This document shows, piece by piece, positions 53,770-61,210 of a DNA stretch of 64,000 nt. The notes under the pieces are model-generated. The model worked only from the letters and a program-made list of their open reading frames with translations. It ran no database searches and had not been told where the DNA came from. The DNA is taken from the NCBI RefSeq assembly GCF_014638095.1, contig NZ_BMFH01000001.1, positions 2,179,227 to 2,243,226 on the forward strand, given 5' to 3'. The stretch is from Muriicola marianensis. Lineage in GTDB: Bacteria; Bacteroidota; Bacteroidia; Flavobacteriales; Flavobacteriaceae. The position numbers and the translations under genes were made by a program. How positions within the stretch are numbered: the stretch's first letter is position 1; each line of letters starts with the position of its first letter.

Positions 53770-53855
53770 CAAATGTAAGAGAGGGGTATCCACTGGAAAG
53801 AGAAGCGGGAACAGGTCACTTAAATATCGATGAAATGATCAAAAATATCGATGAA
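53770..53855 (-). promoter_or_regulatory. -7 box (TACATTTG) with upstream 13-bp direct repeats 21 bp apart
   Basis: On the minus strand 53777-53770 reads TACATTTG, an exact TAnnTTTG match. Upstream of it (higher coordinates), AAATATCGATGAA occurs at 53822-53834 and again at 53843-53855, with a 21-base period, about two helical turns. This is the layout expected for a dimeric activator on one face of DNA. The binding protein is unknown. Confidence 0.5.
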
Positions 53856-53920
53856 CTACACAAATGACCGAAAATTCTTACAAATAGATTTTGAATCGTG
53901 AGTATCAGATCGGATTGAAA

Positions 53921-55453
53921 TCAGGATTTGAGACAGGAGAAAATGGTGTCCAGCAACTCCTCTTTTTCGAAGGGTTTCGGGATCACGGCATTCATTCCGG
54001 ATGCTTTATACGCTTTCAGGTGGTCTTCGTATGCAAAAGCCGTTATCCCGATGATAGGAAGCCGTTCTACATTTTTAAAGGGAAATTCCCTGATGATCCT
54101 GGTGAGCTGGTCTCCCCTGGTGTTTGGAAGATTGATATCCATCAGGATGAGGTCGTATGGGTTTTCTATCACCTGTTCCAGCACCTGCGCCCCATCGCTG
54201 AGCACATCCAGGTAGAACTGCCCGGTCTCCATCAGCATTTTAAACAGGACGGTGAGTACGCGTTCATCGTCTTCCACAAGTAAAACACGGTATTTTCTAC
54301 CCCTTACCGTAGTTTTTTGACGTATACTGTCCGCATCCTTCTCCAGGGTTGCTTTCCAGCCGGATTCCACGGGGACCTTCACCTCGAGGTCAAATGAAAA
54401 AACTGAGCCCTTGCCCACTGTGGATTGCAATTGTATCTCACTGTCCATAAGCGTCAGCAGCCCTTTTACCAATGCCAGTCCGAGACCGGTTCCCTGTTCC
54501 TTTTCCGGGGAGGTCAGCTGGGAATACGTCTCAAAGACCGTGTTCTTTTTCGCCTCCGGGATGCCCTTACCGGTGTCTGTCACAGAGAAGTGCAGGTTTA
54601 CCTTGTTAGCGTATTGCTGGTTAAAACCTACCTCCAATGTGATCTTCCCCTGTTCTGTGAATTTCACGGCATTGTCCAGGAGGTTGGTAAGGACCTGGAA
54701 CAGGCGTTTCCTGTCTGCTTCAACCCATTGAGGGACGCGCTCATGGGAGGAAAGTTCAAAATCCAGGCCTTTTGAAACCGCTTTGGTCTTGTAAGTGATG
54801 CTGAGGACGTCCAGCATTTTCTTTAGGTCGAAAAGCACAGGCTTGAGTTCCAGTTTTCCGGAAGCGATCATACTGAGGCTCAGTGTATCCTCCAGCATCA
54901 GTTTTAGATGTGTGTTCGTTTCCCGAAGCGCCTCGATCAGATGTTGCTGTTCAGTATTCAGAGGGCTCTCGCTCAATATCCTTGTAATAGCCATACTGCT
55001 CATCAGCGGGTTCCGCAGCTCGTGGCTGAAATTCTGAATAAACAGGTTTTTAAACCGTTCTCGTTCTTCGAGTTCGGCGTTCTTCAGTACGATAAGCTCT
55101 TCCTGTATAATGGACTCATTGCGCTCTTGTGCCACTGCCTGGTAGCCGGTGTAATGAGAGGTAAGGTCTTGTACCAACAACATAAAACCTTTATCAGCGG
55201 GGTGAACCTGTATATCCACAATGACCTCCCGGCCTTCCAGGTCGAGATTAACACAGTGCAGACTCTGAGGAGCGTCTAAAGCAGTGAACACAGGTTCCAG
55301 GCTTTCAAAGAAAGGGTGTGCTTCAGAGATGTTTTGCCCTTTTTGAATGGGCAGGATTCGACCTGTATTTTGGAGTACAGACCCTGCAGTGTCTAACTCA
55401 ATGAATTGCAAATGCTTCTCGATAAATCGCTTCTGATACTGTTCAGGAGTCAT
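53921..55453 (-). CDS. Cytosolic PAS - histidine kinase - receiver hybrid kinase
   Basis: A 510-residue protein without membrane segments. It has an N-terminal PAS-like domain (about 5-105), a coiled-coil linker (about 106-138), HisKA with FSHELRNP (phospho-His144), and HATPase_c with NLLDNAVKF (N box), DTGKGIP (G1) and GTGLGLALVKG (G2). A C-terminal receiver domain (about 388-508) has acidic pocket Glu394-Asp395-Asp396, phospho-Asp439 (LILMDINLP) and Lys493 (IPKPF). There is no DNA-binding output, so it signals by phosphotransfer or by protein contact. ATG at 55453 overlaps the small GTPase gene by 11 bases. The partner proteins are presumably those of this operon. Confidence 0.92.
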   Translation of the reverse strand: MTPEQYQKRFIEKHLQFIELDTAGSVLQNTGRILPIQKGQNISEAHPFFESLEPVFTALDAPQSLHCVNLDLEGREVIVDIQVHPADKGFMLLVQDLTSHYTGYQAVAQERNESIIQEELIVLKNAELEERERFKNLFIQNFSHELRNPLMSSMAITRILSESPLNTEQQHLIEALRETNTHLKLMLEDTLSLSMIASGKLELKPVLFDLKKMLDVLSITYKTKAVSKGLDFELSSHERVPQWVEADRKRLFQVLTNLLDNAVKFTEQGKITLEVGFNQQYANKVNLHFSVTDTGKGIPEAKKNTVFETYSQLTSPEKEQGTGLGLALVKGLLTLMDSEIQLQSTVGKGSVFSFDLEVKVPVESGWKATLEKDADSIRQKTTVRGRKYRVLLVEDDERVLTVLFKMLMETGQFYLDVLSDGAQVLEQVIENPYDLILMDINLPNTRGDQLTRIIREFPFKNVERLPIIGITAFAYEDHLKAYKASGMNAVIPKPFEKEELLDTIFSCLKS

Positions 55454-55940
55454 GGTGAAGGATTGATGCGAGGTGTAAAAAGGCTTCTTCCACGGTCTCC
55501 CCCGTTTTGGCACTGGTCAGGTAATCATAGGGTATGTCGTGTTCCTCGAGTAAAGAACTTATTTCCTCTTCAGGGACCAGGTCCTTTTTGTTCCCTATGA
55601 CCACCGTAGGCCGATCTTGTACCTTGCTTTTTACGGTCTCGAGGTCCCTCTTGAGATTCTGGAAAGTAGAAGGCCTGTTGATATCGAACACAAAGATCAC
55701 TCCATGGGTGCCAAGCAAGTAGGCCTCACGTATCTGTTCCAGCCTGTCTGTCCCTTCCAGGTCCCATAGAATGAGTGACACGGAATCTTCGTCTGAGAGG
55801 TCTACTACTTTTTTGCTGATATGAACTCCGATAGTCACCTTGTACTGGTCTGAGAACTGATTGGAAACAAACCTTCGGATCAGGGAGGTTTTACCGACCC
55901 CAAAATGCCCTAGGATGACGACTTTCTTAGATTTTTGCAT
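55443..55940 (-). CDS. Rab/Ras-like bacterial small GTPase
   Basis: A 165-residue single-domain small GTPase. G1 is GHFGVGKTS (residues 11-19), G2 is Thr36 in a Rab-like KVTIGVH, G3 is DLEGTD (Asp60-Gly63), G4 is NKKD (117-120) and G5 is TSAKTG (142-147). The residue matching the Ras catalytic Gln61 is Thr64, so intrinsic GTPase activity may be low or depend on a partner. It has no C-terminal lipid-anchor Cys. Bacterial small GTPases are often paired with roadblock-type effectors. It overlaps the 290-residue gene upstream by 14 bases and the kinase gene downstream by 11. Confidence 0.93.
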   Translation of the reverse strand: MQKSKKVVILGHFGVGKTSLIRRFVSNQFSDQYKVTIGVHISKKVVDLSDEDSVSLILWDLEGTDRLEQIREAYLLGTHGVIFVFDINRPSTFQNLKRDLETVKSKVQDRPTVVIGNKKDLVPEEEISSLLEEHDIPYDYLTSAKTGETVEEAFLHLASILHHDS

Positions 55941-56799
55941 TGCCGAAACTCGCTTCCAGTTCCTTGATCAAGAGGTCTTTGTCAATAGTCCGTACTTCCT
56001 TACCCTGCTTTTCCTTGTCTTTGGAATGAAAGACCAGGTCCAGGTTCATGGCCATAAAGTTGTAGTAAAAATTGAAGATGATGTCCTGGAGCTTGTTCTT
56101 GGAAGTGAGATGGTAGTCTCCGGAGATCACCACGGCCACGTAATGGGTAACAAAACTTTGGAGGTGGATATTGTAGAGTTCGTATTGTATGAGTTCGAGG
56201 TTTTGGTTCTTCTTGTGGAAAGCATCTTCCACGAAACTTTTGATGGCCGTAAGCATCCCGGAGATCATCTCCTCGTCTATGGTATTGGTCACGGAATAGC
56301 TCGCTTTCAGGATTCCGGTATCTCTTTCTATAAGCAGTACCTGTTCAATAGTTGCTGAAGAAAGCTCTCTCATGAGTTGCTGCTCCTCTGTCGGGCCACC
56401 GAACCAGGAACGCATTTTCCTTTTGAACCTCTTGAGGAATCCCAGTTGGTTATCTATCTTCTCTGAGAGCATCTTGATCTCCTGAGCCACGTACTTTTTC
56501 ACCATCTTACCCAGGACAGGATAGAGAGCATCCACGACCTCGTCCTTGTGGTTCTTGATCTCTTTCTTCAGGGTAGCTGTAATGGTGGGTCCCAGGGTGT
56601 CCGGGATACGTTTGGTAAAGGCACTGATCTTCTCGTCGACCAGGGGATCTACTTTTTCAGCCAGTTGCTTCTGGTCATTGATGATGTGCTCAACCAGCGT
56701 GATCCTTTTGGCAATATCCTGCACCGCACCCCTGTCGTCGGGGAACAGGATATCCTTGAGGATCTCCAGTTTAGCTTGTTCATCCATCTTCGTGACCAT
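55927..56799 (-). CDS. Helical/roadblock-like regulatory protein, unknown family
   Basis: A 290-residue protein. The N-terminal half is helical with VDPLVDEKISAFTKRIPDTLGPTI and DEVVDALYPVLGKMVKKYVAQEI, resembling a module seen at the N-terminus of some bacterial OmpA-family proteins. The C-terminal half (about 137-260) alternates strands and helices (QVLLIERDTGILKASY, HYVAVVISGDYHLTSK) and looks roadblock/LC7-like. No signal peptide or membrane segment. It lies next to the small GTPase gene with a 14-base overlap, so it may be its effector or GTPase-activating partner. Domain assignments here are visual, not profile-based. Confidence 0.7.
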   Translation of the reverse strand: MVTKMDEQAKLEILKDILFPDDRGAVQDIAKRITLVEHIINDQKQLAEKVDPLVDEKISAFTKRIPDTLGPTITATLKKEIKNHKDEVVDALYPVLGKMVKKYVAQEIKMLSEKIDNQLGFLKRFKRKMRSWFGGPTEEQQLMRELSSATIEQVLLIERDTGILKASYSVTNTIDEEMISGMLTAIKSFVEDAFHKKNQNLELIQYELYNIHLQSFVTHYVAVVISGDYHLTSKNKLQDIIFNFYYNFMAMNLDLVFHSKDKEKQGKEVRTIDKDLLIKELEASFGNAKI

Positions 56800-56808
56800 G
56801 GATCGGAG

Positions 56809-57171
56809 TTATTTCTTGCGGATCTTTTCGCCCAGTTCAATCAGCAGATCTCCCAATTCTTCTTTTTGAAGCTGGTCTTTCTCCAGGTCTTCAAAGCGGG
56901 ATTCCAGTTTGTCTTCCAGTTCAGTGATGCGGATATTGATGTCTGTCGAGACATCGTCAATGGACATCCTGAGGTCGGTCCTTACGGCTTCTATCAGTTC
57001 TTCCAGCTGTTTTTTCTTGCTGAGGATGTCCTTCTTAAGGAGTTCGAATTCGGATTCATAGGCCTGGATGTTCTCCCCGAAAATCAGATTTTTGATCAGC
57101 TCTATCTTGGATGCAGTTTCCAGGTCTTTCTTTTTGCTGCCATGCACGGTTGAAAAGTCGTCGTTGGTCAT
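56809..57171 (-). CDS. Coiled-coil protein leading the GTPase/kinase operon
   Basis: A 120-residue, mostly charged protein predicted to be helical almost throughout. A long coiled coil spans about 45-118, with LIFGENIQAYESEFELLKKDI as a conserved-looking start. It has no signal, membrane or catalytic motif. It is the first gene of the four-gene operon, 9 bases before the 290-residue gene. It may serve as scaffold or as input for the GTPase module; this is inference. Confidence 0.7.
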   Translation of the reverse strand: MTNDDFSTVHGSKKKDLETASKIELIKNLIFGENIQAYESEFELLKKDILSKKKQLEELIEAVRTDLRMSIDDVSTDINIRITELEDKLESRFEDLEKDQLQKEELGDLLIELGEKIRKK

Positions 57172-57234
57172 AAGGAATTCGGTTTATTAACAATAAGGAT
57201 TCAAGCACAGATCTGCTTAAGGCCGAAATAGTCT

Positions 57235-57290
57235 CAAATATATGAAATTTAAGGGGAAATTGCCCGTAAACAGGGCAATGGTTATATTTA
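57235..57290. promoter_or_regulatory. Divergent -7 boxes flanking a perfect 7-bp inverted repeat
   Basis: On minus, 57242-57235 reads TATATTTG (exact TAnnTTTG) for the GTPase/kinase operon. On plus, 57283-57290 reads TATATTTA for the 92-residue membrane gene. Between them ATTGCCC (57259-57265) and GGGCAAT (57273-57279) form a perfect inverted repeat around 7 bases. The repeat lies where a shared regulator could control both directions. Neither T-run nor strong stem suggests a terminator. Confidence 0.5.
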
Positions 57291-57309
57291 AGGGTTCAAA
57301 GGCTCAACT

Positions 57310-57588
57310 ATGCTAAAAGGTTTCCTGATCATGCTCGTGGTTTTTCTGGTAGTCGCCATTCTGGGCTGGGGACTTAGCAGATTTGGTAATGCATCAGAAG
57401 AGAAGAAGGTCAGGATCAGAAAGTACCTGTTTTCCTTTTATGGGTTGTTCCTGATTATTCAGGGGATGTCTTACCTCTGGGAAGATCCGCAATGGGGATG
57501 GCAGGTTCTAAATATCCCACTAGGCCTGGTCTTCATATGGGTTGCTCTTTCCGGCAAGCTGGAACCCTCAGCTAAGGAAAGTGCCTGA
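57310..57588 (+). CDS. Small three-helix membrane protein, unknown function
   Basis: A 92-residue protein with hydrophobic segments at about 4-24, 40-58 and 66-82 and a basic loop (ASEEKKVRIRKY). No family recognised. It is divergent from the GTPase/kinase operon and convergent with the XRE regulator gene; it may share control with the former through the inverted repeat between them. Confidence 0.6.
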   Translation: MLKGFLIMLVVFLVVAILGWGLSRFGNASEEKKVRIRKYLFSFYGLFLIIQGMSYLWEDPQWGWQVLNIPLGLVFIWVALSGKLEPSAKESA

Positions 57589-57596
57589 AACTCTCC

Positions 57597-57791
57597 TCAA
57601 TCCTCCAGGCTGAAGAGCTCCTCCACACTGCAATTAAAAATCTTACCCAATTTTAAGCCCAGTTCCAGGGACGGGAAATACTTGTTGTTCTCAATGGCGT
57701 TAATGGTCTGTCGTGATACCTGGAGTCTGTTAGCGAGATCCTCCTGCGTCATGTCATGGGTGACCCTGTGTATTTTGATGGTGTTTTTCAT
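57597..57791 (-). CDS. Small XRE-family transcriptional regulator
   Basis: A 64-residue protein that is essentially one helix-turn-helix domain: MTQEDLANRLQVSRQTINAIENNKYFPSLELGLKLGKIFN followed by a short acidic end. This short type (YgzD-like) is typically encoded with a small membrane protein. It is 2 bases downstream of the 151-residue membrane gene and is probably co-transcribed from the AAAGTAAAA-repeat promoter region at 58272-58372. Confidence 0.92.
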   Translation of the reverse strand: MKNTIKIHRVTHDMTQEDLANRLQVSRQTINAIENNKYFPSLELGLKLGKIFNCSVEELFSLED

Positions 57792-57793
57792 GG

Positions 57794-58249
57794 TCAGGAA
57801 GCATAGTGTTTTCTGAGGGCAAAGCGCAACCTCAGGTTAAAGAAAAGGATAATCGTGAACAGGTTAAAGACAAGGACGTGGAAGTACGCCAGGCCAAAGA
57901 TCAGCAAGGTCGCCAGGATCATGATCGCGTAGTTGACGTAGAGCGACCAGAGCAGGGAATCGAGGCGGAGTTTGGCGATAAGTTCATCCTCTATCTTCTC
58001 ACGGCTGAAACTGTGGATGATCCCGGAGACAATGATGACGATGGTCAGCAATTCGTCCAAAATTCCGTTTTCGATCCATATGCCATCCTGATTCAGAAAA
58101 TTATCCGTACTAAAAAGGTCGGGTACGGGAACCACCAGCAGATCGTCAAACTGGTCTGTGAACCAGAGATAAGAACCTGCGATCAGGGCGAGGTAAAAGA
58201 TCCATCCTGTAAGGGCCTTATACCGGTTGGGAAAGAGATAATTTTTCAT
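57794..58249 (-). CDS. Membrane protein partner of the XRE regulator
   Basis: A 151-residue protein with about four hydrophobic segments (about 14-31, 62-80, 100-115 and 122-140) and a conserved-looking cytosolic SREKIEDELIAKLRLDSL. Short XRE regulators with such a partner recur in Bacteroidota, where the function is unknown. It overlaps nothing upstream and leads the two-gene operon. Confidence 0.75.
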   Translation of the reverse strand: MKNYLFPNRYKALTGWIFYLALIAGSYLWFTDQFDDLLVVPVPDLFSTDNFLNQDGIWIENGILDELLTIVIIVSGIIHSFSREKIEDELIAKLRLDSLLWSLYVNYAIMILATLLIFGLAYFHVLVFNLFTIILFFNLRLRFALRKHYAS

Positions 58250-58271
58250 GATAAAACTATTTAAATCACAT

Positions 58272-58372
58272 CAAATGTATAATAAATATTACACAAAGTA
58301 AAAAATATTATACATAAAGTAAAATATAATAGCTATTTATATTATGTTTTTCGGTATCATGAAAGTAAAAAT
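58272..58372 (-). promoter_or_regulatory. -7 box (TACATTTG) and repeated AAAGTAAAA elements before the XRE operon
   Basis: On minus, 58279-58272 reads TACATTTG, an exact TAnnTTTG match. Upstream, ACACAAAGTAAAAAATAT (58291-58308) and ACATAAAGTAAAATAT (58312-58327) are direct repeats with a 21-base period, and AAAGTAAAAAT occurs a third time at 58362-58372. The first two are well placed for binding by the XRE protein (autoregulation); this is inference. The stretch is very AT-rich. Confidence 0.5.
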
Positions 58373-58377
58373 CTCTT

Positions 58378-59115
58378 TTATTGATGGGAGGCCAGGTCAG
58401 CACTTACCTGGTCTTCCTGTATCTGCCGTGCTTTGGAGACAGCAGAAGAAACCAGTCCGGCCGGGACCGTAACGACGCCCACCCCTATGATCAACACGAA
58501 AAAGGTAAAGATCTTGCCGCCCAGGGTAATGGGATAGACATCGCCGTATCCCACTGTGGTCAGGGTCACAATAGCCCACCAGAGGCTGTGGAAGATGGAG
58601 GAGAATACTTCCGGCTGGGCTTCATATTCGAAGAAATAGATCCCGCAGGAGGTAAGGTAGGTAAAGATCCCTGTGATGATCAAAAACAGCATGATCTCCT
58701 CCTTGACGAGCTGGGCCGCGATATGGATACGCTGCATAGCCCTGTTGTACCGGATGAGCTTCAGGGCCCTGAAGATCCTGAAGATACGGAAAGCTCTCAG
58801 CGCCCTGAGGTCGAAGGCTTTCGTCAGATAGAAGGGAAGGATGGCAAACAGATCAATAAAGCCGTAAAAACTGAAAATGTATTTCCACGGATTTTTGGCG
58901 ATAATGATACGGAGGAGGTACTCGGCCGTAAAGATGATCACGCAGAATACCTCAAAGGAGTAGAGCATTTCAATCACAGCCGGGTCGTTACCGGGCAAGG
59001 TCTCCACGGCAAAAGCGATCAGGGAGGCGATGATTAAAAATTGTATGCTGTAGTCAAAGATCTTACCCTGACGGGTAGAGTTGTCATCGATCAGGAGGCG
59101 GAGTTTTTCTTTCAT
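58378..59115 (-). CDS. Voltage-gated-like potassium channel (six-helix, one pore)
   Basis: A 245-residue ion channel subunit. Six helices are predicted, with an arginine-rich S4 (LRALRAFRIFRIFRALKLIRY), a pore helix, and the selectivity filter TVGYGD (TLTTVGYGDVYP). The S6 ends GVVTVPAGLVSSAV, with a short cytosolic tail containing QIQEDQ. There is no RCK/TrkA domain. It forms a tetrameric potassium channel in the inner membrane. Neighbours give no clue to control. Confidence 0.95.
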   Translation of the reverse strand: MKEKLRLLIDDNSTRQGKIFDYSIQFLIIASLIAFAVETLPGNDPAVIEMLYSFEVFCVIIFTAEYLLRIIIAKNPWKYIFSFYGFIDLFAILPFYLTKAFDLRALRAFRIFRIFRALKLIRYNRAMQRIHIAAQLVKEEIMLFLIITGIFTYLTSCGIYFFEYEAQPEVFSSIFHSLWWAIVTLTTVGYGDVYPITLGGKIFTFFVLIIGVGVVTVPAGLVSSAVSKARQIQEDQVSADLASHQ

Positions 59116-59207
59116 GTTCGGAAGACTTGATTTTTCCGTTTAAAATAAAGCGAAAAATGCAAGAGTCAAAACACATCAGGATCCGGAAATTAGCCCGTTA
59201 ACTCTGA

Positions 59208-59624
59208 TCACCTCAATTTTGTAAAGATTTCGGGCATGGTATTAGGGTCAATGGAAGTCATATCCACGAGCTTTAGTGATCTCACCATAGGCAGGGTTGT
59301 GGATTTGTAGTGTTTAAAATGAGGGGTTTGCAGATGGGTTTCATATGCTTCCCGGTCTGCATAGATCTCCAACAGACGGATCTGGGTAGGATCTTCTTTT
59401 TGGAACATAGGGAAGATAACGATGACACCGGGCTCCAGCTCCACAGAGGCCTTCGATTCTTCTTTCAGGATGGCCAGATATTCTTCGAGGTATTCCGGTG
59501 CCACCTCGATCTCTGCGATCCTGACCATCATCTTTTCGGGCTGCGAGGCATGCACCTCAGGTTTTTCCTGATGGCAGGACAGACAGAGCAGGAGAGCTGC
59601 TGCGATTATTGTAAATGATTTCAT
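59208..59624 (-). CDS. Antibiotic-biosynthesis-monooxygenase-fold lipoprotein
   Basis: A 138-residue protein with a signal ending CLSC (lipobox) and an ABM/dimeric alpha-beta barrel domain at about 35-125: IAEIEVAPEYLEEYLAILKEESKASVELEPGV, RLLEIYADREAYETHLQTPHFKHYK. The fold is shared by haem-degrading and quinol monooxygenases. An envelope-anchored version is less usual. The substrate is unknown. It stands alone between the channel and VOC genes. Confidence 0.85.
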   Translation of the reverse strand: MKSFTIIAAALLLCLSCHQEKPEVHASQPEKMMVRIAEIEVAPEYLEEYLAILKEESKASVELEPGVIVIFPMFQKEDPTQIRLLEIYADREAYETHLQTPHFKHYKSTTLPMVRSLKLVDMTSIDPNTMPEIFTKLR

Positions 59625-59670
59625 CTAAAGAATATTTTATTTGAATAGACTAAGTGAATGAGTGAAGAAA

Positions 59671-60012
59671 TCACTGGTCCGACCAAACCGCTAGCTCATT
59701 CCCCGCCGGGTCCAGGAAGTGGAATCTCCTTCCGCCAGGGAAAGAAAATATGTCCTTTTCGAGGGTACCTCCGGCTGCGATGATCTCCTTCTTCAGCGTT
59801 TCGAGATCTGCGTGGTAAAGGACCACCAGCACCCCGTTGACCACCGGATCCTCACTCCTGCGAAATCCTCCGTCCACCCCGCTTTCAGAGAAGGAAACAT
59901 AGTCAGGGCCGTAATCGGTAAACGTCCACCCAAAGAGCTTGCTGTAAAAGGCTTTAATACCTTCAAGGTCGGCCGCCTGAAATTCGATGTAATCGATCTG
60001 ATTGTTCTTCAT
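59671..60012 (-). CDS. VOC-family (glyoxalase-like) protein
   Basis: A 113-residue single VOC domain: IDYIEFQAADLEGIKAFYSKLFGWTFTDYG at the N end and FPGGRRFHFLDPAGNELAVWS at the C end, with the Glu metal-ligand position present. It forms a dimeric metalloenzyme-like fold of unknown substrate. Proteins of this length often take part in resistance or small-molecule modification. It is monocistronic. Confidence 0.9.
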   Translation of the reverse strand: MKNNQIDYIEFQAADLEGIKAFYSKLFGWTFTDYGPDYVSFSESGVDGGFRRSEDPVVNGVLVVLYHADLETLKKEIIAAGGTLEKDIFSFPGGRRFHFLDPAGNELAVWSDQ

Positions 60013-60084
60013 AACATTAAGGTTTAATAATCCTTTTTTGCCGCGGTATGTCTATTCACTTTCTGTACCGGTTTTTTAAAATCT

Positions 60085-60633
60085 TTAGTGGTTTACCCGG
60101 TAATTTAGCTCCACCATACCATTCTTAAAGACCATATGGTCCATAAGTTCCATAGATATTTCACGACCAATGTTATCAAAGAAAGGGATACCCTCTCCAA
60201 GAATTACCGGAGCAATAGTGATCACAATATTGTCTACCAGATTCAGTCTCAACAACTCCCTGGTCAGGGCAGACCCACCTACCATCCATATGTTGTTGTG
60301 TGTTCTTTTAATGGAATTTGTTAATTCTTCCAATGACCCGTTGAGAAATTCTACAGACTCCTTCTGGCTATGAAGCTTTCTTTTTGTAAAAACGTATACC
60401 GGCTTATCTCCATATGGCCATCCTACCTCTAGAGTGTGTTCGTAAGTTCTGGATCCCATAATGTAACAGTCAACGGTTTGGAGGAAGTCGGCAATATATT
60501 CCTCAGACAACTCGATTCCGTCCGGGTAGTGGGTTTTTGGATCCATCCAGGATACGTCCATGTCCTTTTTGGCAATAAAACCATCAATGCTGCAAACCAT
60601 GTGTAAAGTTACTTTGGCCGTCTCTTTGGACAT
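60085..60633 (-). CDS. Dihydrofolate-reductase-fold (RibD C-terminal-like) protein
   Basis: A 182-residue protein with a DHFR/RibD_C fold: LHMVCSIDGFIAKKDMDVSWMD, DCYIMGSRTYEHTL, NIWMVGGSALTRELL, and DNIVITIAPVILGEGIPFF. It probably binds NADPH and reduces an unknown substrate. It is common in Bacteroidota. It starts 12 bases after the DUF1801 gene on the same strand, which suggests co-transcription. Confidence 0.9.
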   Translation of the reverse strand: MSKETAKVTLHMVCSIDGFIAKKDMDVSWMDPKTHYPDGIELSEEYIADFLQTVDCYIMGSRTYEHTLEVGWPYGDKPVYVFTKRKLHSQKESVEFLNGSLEELTNSIKRTHNNIWMVGGSALTRELLRLNLVDNIVITIAPVILGEGIPFFDNIGREISMELMDHMVFKNGMVELNYRVNH

Positions 60634-60645
60634 ATGTTTGATACT

Positions 60646-61044
60646 TTATTTAGTTCTGTCCTGATTATTCTGAACCTCTGTCTGCCTATATCTTACCATT
60701 CGGATGATGAGGTCTTCCGGAAGGGGTTTGTCCAGGGGAAACTGTACCGAGCCTTTGCCTTGTTTGTAATCCTGGAGTTCATCGGAAAACGCAGCCATGG
60801 TGGTGGGAAAAGGGTAAAAGCCGACAAATTTGGCATACCCGGCCATCATGATCTGCTGGTCCCGCTTACCGCCTGGGACCAGGGTGAAGGCCGGTACCTT
60901 GTAATTGAGGACCTCTGTGGCATCTGGTGCAGCCTTTTTTATAAGTTTCCTCAATTGAATTAGCACCTTCCGGGTGCGTTCGGGCTGATGGGCGATGTAG
61001 TCGTCAACCGTTTTATAGGTGGGCATGGGTCCTTTTTTGGCCAT
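60646..61044 (-). CDS. DUF1801-domain protein
   Basis: A 132-residue protein of the DUF1801 family (YdhG-like): KTVDDYIAHQPERTRKVLIQLRKLIKKAAPDATE, MMAGYAKFVGFYPFP, and PLDKPLPEDLIIRMVRYR. The family has been linked to iron handling and to small-molecule stress, without settled chemistry. It leads a probable two-gene run with the DHFR-fold gene. Confidence 0.88.
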   Translation of the reverse strand: MAKKGPMPTYKTVDDYIAHQPERTRKVLIQLRKLIKKAAPDATEVLNYKVPAFTLVPGGKRDQQIMMAGYAKFVGFYPFPTTMAAFSDELQDYKQGKGSVQFPLDKPLPEDLIIRMVRYRQTEVQNNQDRTK

Positions 61045-61210
61045 GGGTCTGAGTGATTTGATGTGATTTCAAAAAAGTTCCACCGGCAAATTGCCTTGGG
61101 ATTCTTCCCGCGAGAGGTTCCTTTTTATGCGCTTGCCTTCTTCTGAAAGGTAGTTAAATCCCCAGAAATTTACCTTGAAATTTGGGGCATAGTATATAGG
61201 CTAACGGGAA

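Noticed and set aside
61160-61187. Imperfect inverted repeat CCCCAGAAATTT / AAATTTGGGG
   Set aside because: One bulge and no clear promoter or gene position that gives it a role; it could be chance.
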